This document shows positions 1 through 9,538 of a DNA stretch of 64,000 nt, in pieces. The notes under the pieces were generated by a model that saw nothing but the letters and a program-made list of their open reading frames with translations, did no database searches and had not been told where the DNA came from. Each line of letters opens with the position of its first letter. The first letter of the stretch is position 1. Source of the DNA: Candidatus Saccharimonadota bacterium. Its GTDB lineage: Bacteria > Patescibacteriota > Saccharimonadia > Saccharimonadales > Saccharimonadaceae. Position numbers and translations under genes: made by a program. The stretch lies in the NCBI GenBank assembly GCA_905373835.1, contig CAJPUN010000002.1:1-64000 (forward strand), given 5' to 3'.

Positions 1-225
1 ATTGGCGGCTATATACTGCCGCTATAAAGATATGGGCTTGAAGAAGTGATGTGGCGTGAGAGGTGCCTGCGGCTTACGTTACAGCGTAGTGCTAAGTGCA
101 GGCATCTGCTGTGTATCGAGAGACTACAATCTCCGTATATCAGATGCGTTGTATAAGCTTCCGTTAATAAAAATAGTTTAGCTTTATTCTATCTATACCG
201 CCACAGTAATCCAGCTAGCGCCCGC
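1..225. other. non-coding stretch with two nested stem-loops
   Basis: No convincing gene. Two long inverted repeats are visible: TGCCTGC (64-70) pairs with GCAGGCA (98-104), with an inner CTTA/TAAG pair (73-76/93-96); GCATCTG (102-108) pairs with CAGATGC (141-147), with an inner GAGA/TCTC pair (118-121/130-133). The two stems share bases 102-104, so they could stack or compete. No U-tract follows directly, so it is not a plain terminator. It could be the end of a structured RNA starting outside the window, or the 3' region of the convergent glycosyltransferase gene. The first 27 bases are open in one frame and may be the tail of a gene cut by the window edge; this cannot be judged. Confidence 0.35.
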
Positions 226-1476
226 TCACCACCTCGTCTTAGCAATCACCTCCTGATACCGCTCCACATAATTTTGCGCCATGATAGTGGCAGAGAATTT
301 TTGCTCAATGCTGGCTCGGCACGCGGCTGGGTCGATCTCGTCCACGCGGTTGGCATAGGCAAAGAACTCGTCTTGGTTGCTCGCAAGGAAGCCATTGACG
401 CCGTGAGTAATAATCTCGGGCATGGCACCGCGCTTCATCGCCACAACGGGCGTGCCGCAGGCCAGTGCCTCGATAACTGCCATGCCAAAGGGCTCATCCC
501 ACTCGATAGGGAAGAGCAGCGCCTTGGCGTTGGCTACAAAGTCGAGTTTTTTCTTGCCACTGAGGTTACCTGCATAGGTGATGCGCCGATACTTGAGGAC
601 GGCCGGGAGGATGTGGTCGCTATAGTAGCGGAATTCTTCGTTGCGGCGGTAATTGGTTAGTGGGTTGGAGAGCTCAAGGAGCAGCTTGCGGTTGCTGCCG
701 ATCCCTGCGACTGTGCCCGCCATACGGAGGCGCTTCTTGTACTGGGCGGCGTAGGCTACGGCGGTGGCTTGACCTTTATCTTGGGTAAAGCGGGCGAGGG
801 TGATGTAGTAATTTTGCTTGTGCGAGACGAAAGGAAAGGCGTCGCAGTCGATAGCGTTGTGCACAGCTGGTAGCAAATGGGGACGGATCTCGCGCGGGGC
901 TTTGCGCGCCATTGCCTCTGAGATACACGTCATGTAGAGGCGGCCGGGATTCATGTACTTGAGCTGTGGGCGATTATCCATCTGCCCCGCCTCGATAGTT
1001 TGCGGCGTAGAAAATGGTGGCCCATGGAAGGTATGTAACACTGGCGGCAATCCTGGTATACGGCTCACTGGCGAGAAAAAGGCTGGCCCAATGTAGGGGT
1101 TGTGGTCGTGAATAATATCAAAATTACCATCGGCTTCGATGGCGTGGAGAGCAAAATTGAGATGAGTCTGGAGGGCTTGGAGTGGTGCGTCGTAGTAGGG
1201 GTCGTCGATGGTATCGAAGAGTTCGCGCTTGTAGTACGAGTGGGTTGGTGTGCCGTTGCGCATCCGCCGTGCGCCATTGGCAAAGAGCTCTACCTCGACA
1301 TCATCGCGCTGTTGCAGTGCACGCACCAAACCTTCGACGACGAGCTCGATGCCGCCATAGCCTTTGATGGGCAGGGCCAGCCAGGGTGGGGCAACAACTG
1401 CCACTCGTAGTGGCCGTGGGGGGGGGACTGCGGGGCGATCACTTGACGAACATTGTGTATCATTTTGTAGCATCAT
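226..1476 (-). CDS. glycosyltransferase family 4 (GT-B fold)
   Basis: A 416-residue GT-B enzyme that should transfer a sugar from an activated donor to a glycan or lipid acceptor at the inner membrane face. The N-terminal half has the GT4 glycine-rich loop (GYGGIE, about 39-44) and the DIIHDHNPYIGP strand-loop (about 120-131). The C-terminal half carries the retaining-GT EX7E motif, E328-E336 in EPFGMAVIE, followed by the nucleotide-binding GTPVV segment. The length is normal. The start is supported by a TATACT box on the minus strand (1483-1488), six bases upstream of the ATG with no Shine-Dalgarno; a second ATG follows at once. The gene stands alone, divergent from the M16-like gene. Donor and acceptor cannot be read from sequence. 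Confidence 0.85.
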   Translation of the reverse strand: MMLQNDTQCSSSDRPAVPPPRPLRVAVVAPPWLALPIKGYGGIELVVEGLVRALQQRDDVEVELFANGARRMRNGTPTHSYYKRELFDTIDDPYYDAPLQALQTHLNFALHAIEADGNFDIIHDHNPYIGPAFFSPVSRIPGLPPVLHTFHGPPFSTPQTIEAGQMDNRPQLKYMNPGRLYMTCISEAMARKAPREIRPHLLPAVHNAIDCDAFPFVSHKQNYYITLARFTQDKGQATAVAYAAQYKKRLRMAGTVAGIGSNRKLLLELSNPLTNYRRNEEFRYYSDHILPAVLKYRRITYAGNLSGKKKLDFVANAKALLFPIEWDEPFGMAVIEALACGTPVVAMKRGAMPEIITHGVNGFLASNQDEFFAYANRVDEIDPAACRASIEQKFSATIMAQNYVERYQEVIAKTRW

Positions 1477-1531
1477 ATAGCTAGTATAGCATAATCAAAC
1501 AAAATGTGGAGTAGTAGGGTATAATACAGAT

Positions 1532-2437
1532 ATGGAGTCATTTCATATCTTCAAGCCGTATGGCGATCATCTCGTGGCACACCTCTACGAGCATTTGGTG
1601 ATGCAAACGCTGCATCGGCAACTGTTTGAGGCAGGGTTATTTCAGGCGATTGACTACCAAGCCTATGGAATCGTCTATTCTGACGCTGGGGTGATGGGGA
1701 TCGATGTGACGCTCTACACCATGCAGGCCGAGCGCTTTGTGGCGCAGCTGCGCCAGCCAGTGGCGGAGTATGATGATGCGATGATTGACTGTGCGCTCCG
1801 GCAAATCATTGCCGAGAAGGGCTATCCGCTCACGTACCATGACCGGCTCGCTCTCCACGATGCATTGCACCAGCTTGATACCGAGCCATGGTATGATGCT
1901 CAGGATATCGACGTATTGCAGTGCTTGGGCGAGACAGCACCAAATGGCATCATTACTCAGCGCGAGGAGTGGGAAGCAGATGTGATGGAGTATACGATTG
2001 ATATATCGATCGATCTCGAGCCAGGCGACCCGCGAGCGGCCGTCTTCATTGAGCTTACGCATGCGATCCAGGCCAATACCGCTGCGCTACTGCAGCGAAC
2101 GTATGGGTATTATAACCACGGGTATGATAGAGAGTGCACGGCTGGGCACTATACCGAGCGGCAATATTTGCTCGTAACTGGCCGCGAGGATTATTCAGCT
2201 CAGGTCTACAACTTGTATGAGCTTATGATCCGGATGATTCGAGCCCAGGGTGGCTGGCAGCGCCTCTTAGAGCGCTTGCAGACGGTTGATTATCGAGAAC
2301 AGTCTGCGCCCTCCATCGTCAGCATGATCGACGACCTACGGATGGTTGTCGGGGCACGTGGCTGGCGTCGAATTGCTACAGCGGAGACAGTGGATGACCT
2401 GCTCGATCGCCTGACAATAACAGTGGTCGCACAGTGA
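1532..2437 (+). CDS. single-domain M16-like zinc metallopeptidase (putative)
   Basis: A 301-residue protein with an inverted zinc motif HLYEH (H17, E20, H21) near its N-terminus. A glutamate in an IIAEKG context (E95) lies 74 residues later, the spacing and order of the M16 (insulinase/processing peptidase) HXXEH...E site. No signal peptide or membrane segment is seen. M16 enzymes usually have paired domains of about 220 residues each, or come as two subunits. This protein is short and its C-terminal half is not recognisable, so it is either a minimal member or a divergent relative. TATAAT at 1520-1525 sits six bases before the ATG (leaderless). The substrate is unknown and the family call is by motif only. 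Confidence 0.6.
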   Translation: MESFHIFKPYGDHLVAHLYEHLVMQTLHRQLFEAGLFQAIDYQAYGIVYSDAGVMGIDVTLYTMQAERFVAQLRQPVAEYDDAMIDCALRQIIAEKGYPLTYHDRLALHDALHQLDTEPWYDAQDIDVLQCLGETAPNGIITQREEWEADVMEYTIDISIDLEPGDPRAAVFIELTHAIQANTAALLQRTYGYYNHGYDRECTAGHYTERQYLLVTGREDYSAQVYNLYELMIRMIRAQGGWQRLLERLQTVDYREQSAPSIVSMIDDLRMVVGARGWRRIATAETVDDLLDRLTITVVAQ

Positions 2438-2568
2438 TGAGATACGATGCGGTGAGGCTCTATGATATGCACCGCGATTATGCACATTACCCTAGGCAAA
2501 CCAGCTGCTAGTGTGATACTATAAGCAGTAAGGAAGGTCTGATATAATTCGGGCCGTTATTTTATGTC

Positions 2569-4419
2569 ATGACAGATCCACAGTATATTCGTAATATTGC
2601 AATTATTGCCCACGTCGACCACGGCAAAACAACGCTGCTTGATGGCCTGCTGAAGCAGAGCAATACATTCCGCAGTAATCAAGCCGAAATGGCTCAGACT
2701 CTCATTATGGACAGTGGCGAGCAGGAGCGTGAACGTGGCATTACCATCACTGCCAAGCAAACAACAGTCTACTACCAGCCTGCCGATGCTGAGCCAGCAG
2801 TTGACTACAAGATCAACATCATCGACACACCTGGCCATGCCGATTTTAGTGGCGAGGTGGAGCGCACGCTCAACATGGCTGATGGTGTACTCCTCGTGGT
2901 AGATGCGCAGGAAGGCCCGATGCCGCAGACAAAGTTTGTCCTGAGTAAAGCGCTTGAGCTTGGTCTAACGCCGGTCGTGATTATCAACAAGATCGATAAG
3001 CCTGCGCGGCGCATTGCCGAGGTGGAGGACGAGCTGGCCGATCTCTTCCTCGAGCTTGCTACCGACGAGGCGCAGCTCAAATACCCGGTGTACTACGCCG
3101 TAGCGCGCGAAGGCAAAGCCTGGGCGGCACTGCCAAGTGATGCGAGCCAGCCAGCCAGCCTGGCACCGATCTTCCAAGCGATTATCTCGCACATCCCAGC
3201 GCCGCAGGTGGCAGACGGGCCTTTCCAAATGCTCGTGACGGCCCTCCAGTATGATACCTTCCTTGGCAAATATGCGATTGGCCGAATCCATCGCGGGGTG
3301 GCTCAGCGTGGCCAAGCGCTAACGCTTATCAAGACAGATGGTACGACTACCAATGCTAAGATCGATAAGCTCTTCATCAGCCGCGGCCTCGCTAAAGAAG
3401 AAGTGAGCGAGGCAGGCGCGGGCGACATTGTCTACATCGTTGGCGCGGCCGAGGCGCACATTGGCGAGACGCTCGCGAGCCGTGACCAGCCAGAGGCACT
3501 ACCTGTCATGGCAGTCGAGGCCCCCACCATTAGCATGTATCTTGGACCGAATACTAGCCCGATGAAAGGCCGCGAGGGTGAATTTACTACCAGCCGGCAG
3601 ATTGGTGATCGCCTCCAGCGCGAGCTCGAGACCAATGTAGCACTGCGGGTTGAGGAGTCTGGTATTGGCTTTGTAGTGTCGGGGCGAGGTGAGCTCCACC
3701 TCAGTGTATTGATCGAGACGATGCGCCGCGAAGGCTACGAATTTGAGGTTGGGCGGCCAGAAGTTGTGACGATCACCAAGGATGGCAGTGAGCAAGAGCC
3801 AGTTGAAGAGCTGCTGGTTGAGGTTGGCCCTGAGTTTGTTGGTGTTGTCAGCCAAGAGCTTGGCAAGCGCAAAGCGGAGCTCCGCAAACAAGAGCAAACC
3901 ACTAGCGGCGCAGCGCGGATGACGTATACCATTACGACCCGAGCGTTGATTGGCCTGCGTAACCGCCTCCTGACAGATACAAAGGGAACAGTGATTATGT
4001 ATAGCCTGCCGCATGGCTACCAACCAGTTAGTGGTGTATTGCCGCGGACGCGTAACGGTGTTTTGATCGCCTTTGAGCCAGGCACGACCACACCATATGC
4101 CTTGCAAGCGGCCGAAGCGCGCGGTGAGCTCTTCGTCGGAGCGGGGACAGAGGTGTACGCCGGGATGATCGTCGGTCTTAATAACCGCCCAGACGACCTC
4201 GAGATCAATGTCTGTAAGGCCAAGCACCTTACCAATATGCGCAGCAAATCAAGCGACGGCACCGTCCAACTGACGCCTCATACCCAGCTGAGCCTTGAGC
4301 AATCGATTGACTTTATCGAAGATGACGAGCTCCTTGAGGTTACGCCGCACGCCCTTCGCCTCCGCAAGAAATACCTCGACGCCAACGAGCGCAAACGCGC
4401 CGCCAAACAGCAACCATAA
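2569..4419 (+). CDS. typA: ribosome-associated translational GTPase TypA/BipA
   Basis: A 616-residue translational GTPase of the EF-G/LepA superfamily that binds the ribosome and supports 50S assembly and stress adaptation. G1 is AHVDHGKT (about 14-21), G2 is in the RGITI segment, G3 is DTPGHADF and G4 is NKID. Domain II, the EF-G-like domains and the BipA-specific C-terminal domain follow over the expected length. A TATAAT box lies at 2543-2548, about 20 bases before the ATG, so this gene has a short leader. The trehalase gene follows after 24 bases and probably shares the transcript. Confidence 0.95.
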   Translation: MTDPQYIRNIAIIAHVDHGKTTLLDGLLKQSNTFRSNQAEMAQTLIMDSGEQERERGITITAKQTTVYYQPADAEPAVDYKINIIDTPGHADFSGEVERTLNMADGVLLVVDAQEGPMPQTKFVLSKALELGLTPVVIINKIDKPARRIAEVEDELADLFLELATDEAQLKYPVYYAVAREGKAWAALPSDASQPASLAPIFQAIISHIPAPQVADGPFQMLVTALQYDTFLGKYAIGRIHRGVAQRGQALTLIKTDGTTTNAKIDKLFISRGLAKEEVSEAGAGDIVYIVGAAEAHIGETLASRDQPEALPVMAVEAPTISMYLGPNTSPMKGREGEFTTSRQIGDRLQRELETNVALRVEESGIGFVVSGRGELHLSVLIETMRREGYEFEVGRPEVVTITKDGSEQEPVEELLVEVGPEFVGVVSQELGKRKAELRKQEQTTSGAARMTYTITTRALIGLRNRLLTDTKGTVIMYSLPHGYQPVSGVLPRTRNGVLIAFEPGTTTPYALQAAEARGELFVGAGTEVYAGMIVGLNNRPDDLEINVCKAKHLTNMRSKSSDGTVQLTPHTQLSLEQSIDFIEDDELLEVTPHALRLRKKYLDANERKRAAKQQP

Positions 4420-4443
4420 CATCATAGGGAGAACCCGCCTATC

Positions 4444-6072
4444 ATGCACAACGTCCGCCGCGCTTTTGCTGCGAAAATCATTGCTCTTACTAAAGACACC
4501 AAAGAGAGCGCCAAAGCCGCTGCCGTGCAGACGGTTGAGCTAGTGCGCCCCACACCAAACTCACCTGACAAGACGCTCAGCGAGCTCTTTGATGAGGTGC
4601 AGACACAGCAAATTTATGGTGACGGCAAGGCGTTTGTCGATATGACACCTACCAAGCCAGCCCGGACGATTATGGCGCGGTATCGTCGGCAGCGTCGCCA
4701 GCCCGGTTTCGACCTCGCGACCTTCGTTGGGCAGCATTTTTCTACCACAGTATACCCCGCTTCGAGCTATCAACCGACCGACACCACTACTGCGCGCCAA
4801 CATGTGAGTCAGCTCTGGCGGCAGCTCGAGCGGCGCAATCGCAAGAATCGGGGCTCCCTCCTTGCGCTGCCGTATCCATATATGACGCCAGGTGGACGCT
4901 TTGATGAGTTGTTTTATTGGGATACGTATTTCATTATGCTTGGCCTAGCAGCGGATGGGCGCTGGCGCTCTATCGAGCACATGATACGAAACTACACCTA
5001 TATGCTACGTAAATTTGGGATGATCCCCACGGCCAATCGGACATACTTCTTGAGTCGGTCGCAGCCACCCATGTTTGCAGCGATGGTACAGCTGCTGGCA
5101 CGTCACCGAGGCAAGCGGGTCTATGCAGAGTTTTTGCCAAGCCTTCTTGCTGAGTATCGCTTTTGGATGAAAGGTCGTCGCCAGATTGCGAAAGCCAAGG
5201 CCGTTGAGTACCCAGCGTATCTCCGCGTCGCTGTCATGCCCGATGGCACGCCGCTCAATCGTTACTATGATAACCGCACTACACCGCGCCCTGAGTCGCA
5301 TCGCGAAGATGTCCATACGGCGCATCACGCAGCCTCGGCGCATACGACGCGGACATTTCTTGATCTGCGGGCGGCAGCCGAGAGCGGGTGGGACTTTAGC
5401 AGCCGGTGGTTTGCCGACCCCTGTCAGATTCAGACCATCGAGACGACAAAGTATGTGCCGGTCGACCTCAATTGCTTCCTCTACCAGCTCGAAATGACGA
5501 TCGCCGAGGCTTACCGACTCATCAAGCAGCGTCGCCTAGCGCGGCGTTTCGAGGCAGCGGCCGAACGCCGAGCTCGAGCAATTCGCCGCTACTGCTGGCA
5601 ACCTACCACGCAATTCTTTGAGGATTATGCTATCACCACTGGTCAGACCACGGGGCGACTCACGCTTGCCGCGGTGACGCCATTATATGTGGGAATTGCA
5701 ACCGATGAGCAAGCTGCAGCGGTAGCGCAACGGCTCGAGAAAGACTTTTTGCAGCCAGGTGGACTCCTTTCAACCCTCATCACTAATGGTCAGCAGTGGG
5801 ATGCTCCCAATGGCTGGGCACCACTACAGTGGTTTGCTATTGTGGGGCTGCGCAATTACGGCTATGATACACTGGCGGCAACCATTCGCGATCGCTGGCT
5901 TGCCACCAATGAAGCTGTCTTTGCCCAGAAGCGCAAAATGGTCGAGAAGTATGATGTTGTTACCGCCAGTGCGGGCGGTGGCGGGGAGTATCCCCTGCAA
6001 GATGGCTTTGGCTGGACGAATGGGGTGTACGCAGCACTCAAGGATGAGCAGCTTGGTGTAGCGCAGCAGTAG
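4444..6072 (+). CDS. treA: trehalase, glycoside hydrolase family 37
   Basis: Hydrolyses alpha,alpha-trehalose to two glucose units. Both GH37 signatures are present: PGGRFDELFYWDTY (about 149-162) and QWDAPNGWAP near the C-terminus, followed by the glycine-rich GGGGEYPLQDGFGW segment that carries the general base glutamate in E. coli TreA. The ESGWDFSSRW stretch matches the region of the general acid aspartate. There is no signal peptide; the N-terminus is charged and helical, so the enzyme is probably cytosolic. It sits 24 bases after typA. No trehalose transporter or phosphotrehalose gene is in the window, so the source of substrate is unclear. Confidence 0.9.
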   Translation: MHNVRRAFAAKIIALTKDTKESAKAAAVQTVELVRPTPNSPDKTLSELFDEVQTQQIYGDGKAFVDMTPTKPARTIMARYRRQRRQPGFDLATFVGQHFSTTVYPASSYQPTDTTTARQHVSQLWRQLERRNRKNRGSLLALPYPYMTPGGRFDELFYWDTYFIMLGLAADGRWRSIEHMIRNYTYMLRKFGMIPTANRTYFLSRSQPPMFAAMVQLLARHRGKRVYAEFLPSLLAEYRFWMKGRRQIAKAKAVEYPAYLRVAVMPDGTPLNRYYDNRTTPRPESHREDVHTAHHAASAHTTRTFLDLRAAAESGWDFSSRWFADPCQIQTIETTKYVPVDLNCFLYQLEMTIAEAYRLIKQRRLARRFEAAAERRARAIRRYCWQPTTQFFEDYAITTGQTTGRLTLAAVTPLYVGIATDEQAAAVAQRLEKDFLQPGGLLSTLITNGQQWDAPNGWAPLQWFAIVGLRNYGYDTLAATIRDRWLATNEAVFAQKRKMVEKYDVVTASAGGGGEYPLQDGFGWTNGVYAALKDEQLGVAQQ

Positions 6073-6200
6073 CCTGGAGAGGTAAGACGCTACGATTTTT
6101 TGTCACTGCTTGACGCCTGTATCATTCCAAGATACGACAAATAGCTAAGTTGCCTAGGCTTTTCGCTTGGTAAAACGAGTCACAAATATTTTTCAGCCTG

Positions 6201-7406
6201 CTATACATTATTCTTTGATACCTGCTGGGCTACCTCATCTGGCAAAAACCCCTTCTCATGTTGGAAGTTTGCTTGCCACTGATAGCCTTTGCCATAGCCG
6301 AGATCCTTCATGAGTTTAGTGGGGGCGTTGCGCAGGTGGAGTGGCACTGGCGTATCGGCATAGCGGCGAGCAAGAGCCTCTGCCTCGTGCATAAGGTCGG
6401 TAATCTCGCGCGATTTAGCTGAGCGAGCAAGCGCTGTAGCACAGTGGTAGAGATTGTAGCGGGCCTCAGGCAAGCCAACCCGTTCCACCGCTTGAAAGGT
6501 CGCGACCGCTAGAGATAACGCACCATTACCTGCCAGCCCGATGTCCTCACTGGCGAATACCACCATGCGCCTGGCAATGAACTTTGGGTCTTCGCCAGCG
6601 TCGATCATTCGGCTCAGATAATAGAGGGTGGCACGGACATCGCTACCCCGCATCGACTTGATGAAGGCCGAGATCACATCATAGTGCATCTCGCCTTGCT
6701 TGTCGTAGCCAGGGAGCTTCTTTTGGGCAGCAGCTGTAACGGTATCGGGCGTCACTGTCTCAGCGAGACTCAGGGCAAGCTCAAGGTTACCGAGCGCCAC
6801 TCGGGCATCGCCGCCTGATAGCTCGGCGAGATAATCGAGCGCCTCTGGCGTGACGTGCTCTGTCTTACCCAAAGTAACGATGGCTCGCTGGAGGATAGTG
6901 CGAATTTCGTCTTTGCTTAGTGGTTGTAAGACGAGCACGCGCATCCGGCTCAATAGTGGTGTAATAACCTCGAAGCTTGGATTCTCAGTCGTCGCACCGA
7001 TCAACGTAATCAGCCCCGACTCAACATGAGGCAAAAAAGCGTCTTGCTGCGCCTTATTAAAGCGATGTATTTCATCGACAAAGAGTATAGTACGCAGGCC
7101 AAGATTCCAATTTTGCCGGGCGTGCTGGATAACCCGCTCGACGTCCTTCTTGCCACTGGTAACGGCACTGAGCTCGATAAACTCAGCCTCCACCTCGCGA
7201 GCAATAATCCGCGCCAGCGTTGTCTTACCTGTACCTGGTGGCCCCCAAAAGATGAGGCTCACGGGCTGCTTCTTCGTGACAATTTGGCGCAAAATCTCGG
7301 CATCGCCCAGCAAGTGTGTCTGGCCTATCACGGCATCGAGCGACTGTGGACGTAGTCGCTCGGCCAGCGGTTGGCGCGATGACGATGACGAATCTGGCTC
7401 AGGCAT
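6201..7406 (-). CDS. rarA: replication-associated recombination AAA+ ATPase RarA (MgsA)
   Basis: A 401-residue AAA+ ATPase that acts at stalled forks, opening duplex ends and interacting with SSB. Walker A is GPPGTGKT (55-62) and Walker B is ILFVDEIHRFNKAQQD (D111-E112). The sensor region, lid and the family-specific C-terminal MgsA domain (GYGKGYQWQANF near the end) follow. The length is typical for bacteria. TATACT on the minus strand (7417-7422) lies ten bases before the ATG. The gene stands alone and converges with trehalase. Confidence 0.93.
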   Translation of the reverse strand: MPEPDSSSSSRQPLAERLRPQSLDAVIGQTHLLGDAEILRQIVTKKQPVSLIFWGPPGTGKTTLARIIAREVEAEFIELSAVTSGKKDVERVIQHARQNWNLGLRTILFVDEIHRFNKAQQDAFLPHVESGLITLIGATTENPSFEVITPLLSRMRVLVLQPLSKDEIRTILQRAIVTLGKTEHVTPEALDYLAELSGGDARVALGNLELALSLAETVTPDTVTAAAQKKLPGYDKQGEMHYDVISAFIKSMRGSDVRATLYYLSRMIDAGEDPKFIARRMVVFASEDIGLAGNGALSLAVATFQAVERVGLPEARYNLYHCATALARSAKSREITDLMHEAEALARRYADTPVPLHLRNAPTKLMKDLGYGKGYQWQANFQHEKGFLPDEVAQQVSKNNV

Positions 7407-7583
7407 AATTACATCTAGTATACCGGAAATAGACTGGCACGTCGAAGGGCTGTCGGTTTCGGTAATCGAACTATATCTGATCTGATACCCAGCTACCTAT
7501 TGCGAGATAGCAAGACGACCCCATCTCGCTATTTTGCCACAATGTGGTATGATAAAAGCAATAAGCTAGTCCAAAGGAGGAAT

Positions 7584-8333
7584 ATGGAATATATCATTAT
7601 CGGCATCATCGTGGCGACGATTGTCTTCATGCTGAGCGGGATTCGGGTGGTGAATCAATACCAGCGTGGTGTGGTGCTAACGCTTGGGCGCTTCTCGGGT
7701 CAGCGCGCGCCAGGCCTACGTGTGGTAGTGCCAATCTTTCAGACGATTATGATGGTCGATGTCCGCTCGACGCCGATCGATGTGCCAAAGCAAGAGGTCA
7801 TTACCAAAGACAACGTGACAGTTGGTGTGGACGCTGTGGTGTACTTTCGTGTCATTAATGCACCAAAGGCCGTCCTCGAGACGACGAACTATATTTACGC
7901 TACCAGCCAGTTTGCTCAGGCAGCGCTGCGTGATGTGACGGGTAACATTGACATGGACGACCTGCTTGCCAAGCGAGAAGAGCTCAGCCAGCAGATCAAA
8001 GAGATTGTCGATGCTGAAACTGACAAGTGGGGGATTGACGTTGAGAACGTGAAGATTCAGAACATCGAGCTGCCAGGCGATATGAAGCGCGCTATGGCTA
8101 AGCAAGCCGAAGCCGAGCGTGAGCGCCGGGCCAACATCATCAATGCCGATGGTGAAAAAGCCGCTGCAGAGACCCTTGCAGAGGCTGCTCAGATTCTTGC
8201 TAATACGCCAGGGGCAATCAACCTGCGTACGCTCACCACACTTGAGCGCATTAGTGCCGAGCCAAGCCAGAAGACGATGATCCTCTTCCCAGCAGAATTG
8301 ACAGAGGTACTGCGAGGTATCAAGCGGTCATGA
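7584..8333 (+). CDS. SPFH/stomatin-like (slipin) membrane protein
   Basis: A 249-residue slipin: one N-terminal membrane segment (residues 1-20), then an SPFH/Band 7 domain with the typical NQYQRGVVLTLGR and RSTPIDVPKQEVITKDNVTV stretches. A charged coiled coil (KQAEAERERRANIINADGE) and a short hydrophobic end follow. Such proteins oligomerise into membrane microdomains and often regulate proteases. The start at 7584 is chosen because AAAGGAGG ends four bases upstream; an in-frame start at 7500 would precede the promoter (extended -10 TGgTATGAT, 7548-7553). The usual NfeD partner is absent; the next gene is the PepP-like peptidase, overlapping by four bases. Confidence 0.88.
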   Translation: MEYIIIGIIVATIVFMLSGIRVVNQYQRGVVLTLGRFSGQRAPGLRVVVPIFQTIMMVDVRSTPIDVPKQEVITKDNVTVGVDAVVYFRVINAPKAVLETTNYIYATSQFAQAALRDVTGNIDMDDLLAKREELSQQIKEIVDAETDKWGIDVENVKIQNIELPGDMKRAMAKQAEAERERRANIINADGEKAAAETLAEAAQILANTPGAINLRTLTTLERISAEPSQKTMILFPAELTEVLRGIKRS

Positions 8334-9517
8334 TCGACTTTCGTCAGAATCGAGCGCGTTGCATTGATGCGCTTGCGGGTGGGCTGGCAGTATTGACGGC
8401 GTATGACGAAGTGCAGGGCAGTGGCGATGAGCCAGCGCCATTTCAGCAGGAGTCGAACTTTTGGTGGCTTAGTGGGATTGAGCGGCCAGGCTGGAAGCTG
8501 ATTATCGATGGACTGCGTGGCCGGACAACACTCGTGCGGCCTCATCTCGATGCGGTGCAGCAGACCTTCGTTGGTGAACTCAGCAGTGAGGAAGCCAAGC
8601 GGATCAGTGGTGCCGATGCAGTGATTGACGCCCACGATTTTGAGGCAGAGCTGCGCCAGCTTGCCAAGCGCCATACGGTTGTATACGAAGTAAACGACCG
8701 CACCGACTATGGTTTTATGCTCAACCCCGCCTCGCGCGACCTGAGCAAAGTACTGCAGCGGATCTTTCCTTCAGTCCAGTCGTGTCTCCGTCAGCTGCGT
8801 GAATTGCGGGCTATCAAGCAGCCGGAGGAGATTGCTGCGCTGCGCCGGGCAATTGCGCTAACGATCGAGGCATTTGATGTAGCCAAAGAGCGCTTGCCAC
8901 ACTGCCAGCATGAGTATGAGTGCGAGGCAGAGTTTGATTACCTATTTCGGCACCGCAATGCCCGCCATGCGTATAGTCCAATTGTTGCTGGTGGCGCTAA
9001 CGCCTGTACTTTGCACTACAGCCATAATGCAGGGCCGCTGAATGCTAAGAATATGGTGCTGATTGATGTCGGAGCACGGGTCAATGGATATTGCGCGGAT
9101 ATCACTCGCACCTATGGCATTGAGCCGACGCAGCGCCAGCAGGATATCCACGCTGCAGTGGTGCAGGCGCAGCAACACATCATAGAGCTGCTCGAGCCAA
9201 ATCTCCCCGTGGCTGATTACATCCAGCAGAGCGACGACATTATGCGCGATGCCTTGCAGCAGCTTGGTCTCCTACGCGATCGCCACGACCAAGCCACCTT
9301 CCGGCGTTACTATCCACATGCCACCAGCCATGGGCTTGGCGTCGATACACACGACAGCCTGGGTGCGCCGCGGGTGCTGCGCGCTGGTATGGTGCTTACC
9401 GTCGAACCAGGGATTTACATCCCAGAAGAGGGCATTGGTGTCCGGATTGAAGATGACATTCTCATTACGCCGAGCGGCCACGATAATCTCAGCGCCAGCT
9501 TATCGACAAAATGGTAA
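8330..9517 (+). CDS. pepP: Xaa-Pro aminopeptidase, M24B (PepP-like)
   Basis: A 395-residue cytosolic metallopeptidase that removes the N-terminal residue ahead of proline. An AMP_N domain (about 1-130) precedes the pita-bread catalytic domain. The five metal ligands of the family are visible: D246, D257, H334 (HATSHGLG), E359 (EPGIY) and E374 (VRIEDD). The ATG overlaps the stop of the SPFH gene (ATGA), so the two are translationally coupled. This would supply free amino acids from peptides, in line with the oligopeptide-binding protein encoded just downstream. Confidence 0.92.
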   Translation: MIDFRQNRARCIDALAGGLAVLTAYDEVQGSGDEPAPFQQESNFWWLSGIERPGWKLIIDGLRGRTTLVRPHLDAVQQTFVGELSSEEAKRISGADAVIDAHDFEAELRQLAKRHTVVYEVNDRTDYGFMLNPASRDLSKVLQRIFPSVQSCLRQLRELRAIKQPEEIAALRRAIALTIEAFDVAKERLPHCQHEYECEAEFDYLFRHRNARHAYSPIVAGGANACTLHYSHNAGPLNAKNMVLIDVGARVNGYCADITRTYGIEPTQRQQDIHAAVVQAQQHIIELLEPNLPVADYIQQSDDIMRDALQQLGLLRDRHDQATFRRYYPHATSHGLGVDTHDSLGAPRVLRAGMVLTVEPGIYIPEEGIGVRIEDDILITPSGHDNLSASLSTKW

Positions 9518-9538
9518 AAAACCGCTATACTAGAGCAA

